A stretch of DNA of 64,000 bases from Oscillospiraceae bacterium (lineage in GTDB: Bacteria > Bacillota > Clostridia > Oscillospirales > Oscillospiraceae). Every line of letters begins with the position of its first letter. Positions within the stretch are counted from its first letter, which is position 1. Shown here in pieces: positions 62,561-64,000 of the stretch. The stretch is taken from assembly GCA_029257695.1 (NCBI GenBank), contig JARIAU010000025.1:1-64000 (forward strand). The letters run 5' to 3'. Below the pieces are notes generated by a model. That model had not been told where the DNA came from. It saw only the letters and a list, made by a program, of their open reading frames with translations, and ran no database searches. The translations under genes were made by a program, and so were the position numbers.

Positions 62561-63472
62561 ATGAATGCAAGAAAATTGTCCGGTGCACCCATGCTGCTGC
62601 TCACCGCCATGATTTGGGGCGGTGCGTTCGTAGCGCAGAGCATGAGCACCGATTTTGTCGGCCCCTTCACCTTCAACACTGCCCGCTATACCATTGGTGC
62701 CGTGGTATTGCTGCCCATCATTTTCCTGACGGATCGCCGCAACCCCGGCCGCCCGGAGGAACTGGGCTGGCGCAACCCCAAGCTGTGGATTGCCGGTGTG
62801 CTCTGCGGTTTTCTGATTGCTATTGCCGCCGCCTTCCAACAGGCCGGAATTCAATACACCACAGTGGGCAAGGCCGGCTTCATCACCACGCTGTATGTGA
62901 TCCTCGTCCCCATTTTCAGTATTTTTCTGAAGAAAAAACCCTCCCCGCTGATCTGGCTGTGTGTTCTGCTGGCCGTCTGCGGCCTGTATCTGCTTTGTAT
63001 GTCTGAAACCGCTTCCATCAACTTCGGCGACCTTTTGGTGCTTTGCAGCGGCTTGGGCTTTGCCATTCAGATCCTCGTGGTGGACCACTATGTGCTGCAC
63101 ATGGACGGCGTCAAGCTTAGCTTCCTGCAATTCTTCTTCAGCGCTGTGTTCTCTCTGCTGCCCGCACTGTTCTTTGAATCTCCCACGACCGCCGGACTGC
63201 TGGGTGCATGGAAGCCTCTGTTCTACACCGGTGTCCTTTCCTGCGGCATAGGCTATACCTTCCAGATTCTGGGGCAGCAGCGCACCGATCCCACCGTTGC
63301 CTCCATCCTGATGTGTATGGAATCCGTGTTCAGCGTTCTGTTTGGCTGGCTGATTTTGCATCAGGCCCTCTCCCCTCGGGAGCTGTTCGGCTGCGCTCTG
63401 ATGTTTGTGGCGGTCCTTCTGGCGCAACTGCCCTCCCCCAAGCAAAAAGCAGCCGCCGCAAATTGTGACTGA
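62561..63472 (+). CDS. EamA/DMT-superfamily transporter
   Basis: 303 residues from ATG 62561. Ten hydrophobic segments in two EamA repeats: LLLTAMIWGGAFVAQSMS...PFTFNTARYTIGAVVLLPI at the start and VASILMCMESVFSVLFGWLILHQALSPRELFGCALMFVAVLLAQL at the end. Exporter of amino acids or other small metabolites; substrate not predictable. Confidence 0.87.
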   Translation: MNARKLSGAPMLLLTAMIWGGAFVAQSMSTDFVGPFTFNTARYTIGAVVLLPIIFLTDRRNPGRPEELGWRNPKLWIAGVLCGFLIAIAAAFQQAGIQYTTVGKAGFITTLYVILVPIFSIFLKKKPSPLIWLCVLLAVCGLYLLCMSETASINFGDLLVLCSGLGFAIQILVVDHYVLHMDGVKLSFLQFFFSAVFSLLPALFFESPTTAGLLGAWKPLFYTGVLSCGIGYTFQILGQQRTDPTVASILMCMESVFSVLFGWLILHQALSPRELFGCALMFVAVLLAQLPSPKQKAAAANCD

Positions 63473-63477
63473 ATGTA

Positions 63478-63533
63478 AAAAACTTGCAAGACACAGAACT
63501 TGTGTCTTGCAAGTTTTTCCTTTTTTTACTATA
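63478..63533 (+). terminator. Terminator of the EamA transporter gene
   Basis: Perfect 18-bp arms (AAAAACTTGCAAGACACA), 5-nt loop, followed by CCTTTTTTT. Confidence 0.9.
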
Positions 63534-63582
63534 ATGAAGAAACCGAATTTCGGCACAATTTTACTGTAAAGGAGCAATTCCC

Positions 63583-64000
63583 ATGAGCAACAACTGGCAT
63601 CCTGAAACAAACTGCATCCAGGCAGGCTACACCCCCAAGAACGGTGAACCGCGCATGATGCCGATCGTCCAAAGCACCACCTTCAAGTACGACACCTCTG
63701 CTGGCATGGGCGCTCTGTTTGATCTGGAGGCCGACGGCTACTTTTATACCCGTCTGGCAAACCCCACCTCTGACGCTGTGGCTGCAAAAATTGCCGCTTT
63801 GGAAGGTGGCACGGCCGCCCTGCTGACCTCTTCCGGTCAGGCCGCCAACTTCTTTGCCGTGTTCAACCTCTGTTCGGCCGGCGATCATCTGGTCTGTTCT
63901 TCCACGGTCTATGGCGGCACCTTCAACCTGTTTGCTGTGACCCTCAAGCGGATGGGCATTGAATGCACCTTTATTGACCCTGACTGCACCGACAAGGAAC
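63583..64000 (+). CDS. O-acetylhomoserine sulfhydrylase / Cys-Met metabolism PLP enzyme (partial, runs off the right edge)
   Basis: The first 139 codons from ATG 63583 (AAAGGAG 8 nt upstream) are open to the window end. HPETNCIQAGYTPKNGEPRMMPIVQSTTFKYDT and GYFYTRLANPTSDAVAAKIAALEGGTAALLTSSGQAANFFA are the N-terminal blocks of the gamma-family PLP enzymes; the longer insertion-free pattern and QAGYTPKNGEPR point to O-acetylhomoserine (thiol)-lyase MetY rather than cystathionine synthase. The PLP lysine lies beyond the window. No SAM riboswitch is seen between it and the previous gene. Confidence 0.88.
   Translation, partial: MSNNWHPETNCIQAGYTPKNGEPRMMPIVQSTTFKYDTSAGMGALFDLEADGYFYTRLANPTSDAVAAKIAALEGGTAALLTSSGQAANFFAVFNLCSAGDHLVCSSTVYGGTFNLFAVTLKRMGIECTFIDPDCTDKE

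Noticed and set aside
63473-63582. SAM riboswitch before the O-acetylhomoserine sulfhydrylase gene
   Set aside because: Only the terminator of the previous gene and an RBS fit in the gap; no SAM-I core is visible.

Overview
The window looks like chromosome of an anaerobic, spore-forming member of the Clostridia, most likely an Oscillospiraceae-type gut bacterium (inference). The signs are a GC-rich coding style with Firmicutes-type ribosome binding sites, sigma-A promoters and U-tailed terminators, an HrcA/CIRCE-controlled hrcA-grpE-dnaK-dnaJ operon, and sporulation genes (bofA with its yaaL-like partner, spoVT, an alpha/beta SASP, and a 37-codon gene behind a sigma-E-like promoter). No plasmid, prophage, intact insertion sequence or CRISPR array is visible.

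Layout. 1-8.3 kb: two secreted proteins on the minus strand, namely a giant repeat-bearing surface protein that runs off the left edge and a C69 dipeptidase carrying cell-wall-binding repeats. 8.3-12.1 kb: a four-gene minus operon (papain-like hydrolase, diacylglycerol-type glycosyltransferase, polysaccharide deacetylase, flippase-like membrane protein) that looks like a glycolipid or cell-surface module, plus a small membrane protein. 12.2-14.9 kb: a VanRS-like two-component system, then the C-terminal relic of a large serine recombinase whose frame ends inside an initiator tRNA gene. 15-20.3 kb: tRNA-Leu, a sporulation-type microprotein gene, prfB, an HtrA protease, bofA/yaaL and folC. 20.4-25.3 kb: the heat-shock operon, with dnaK broken by one missing base. 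25.5-31.9 kb: a PHP phosphatase, a sugar-kinase-like protein, a split chromate transporter, an M20 amidohydrolase (also broken by one missing base), a C39-like protein and DegV. 31.9-32.7 kb: an AT-rich NUDIX cassette sitting between the two arms of what looks like a former terminator hairpin. 32.7-45.5 kb: housekeeping and accessory genes (FliB-like, PHP, GNAT, rsmH, galE, glf, spoVT, trpS, three small unknown proteins, phosphodiesterase, archaeal-type Pth2, UPF0173 hydrolase, HD hydrolase, Y-family polymerase). 45.5-55.6 kb: an oligopeptide ABC transporter operon (oppA-BCDF order on the minus strand) with unusually enlarged OppA and OppC, and an M3 oligopeptidase upstream, suggesting peptide uptake followed by cytoplasmic hydrolysis. 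55.7-64 kb: an orphan DmsA-like molybdoenzyme, a SASP, a C_GCAxxG_C_C protein, recG, a ROK regulator, a DMT transporter and the start of an O-acetylhomoserine sulfhydrylase that runs off the right edge.

Most promising for follow-up are the NUDIX cassette inside a split terminator, the sigma-E-type microprotein gene, the recombinase relic at tRNA-fMet, the four-gene glycolipid-like operon, the OppC permease with an inserted domain, and the trio of unknown small proteins downstream of trpS. All functions are read from sequence by eye; no database search was possible.
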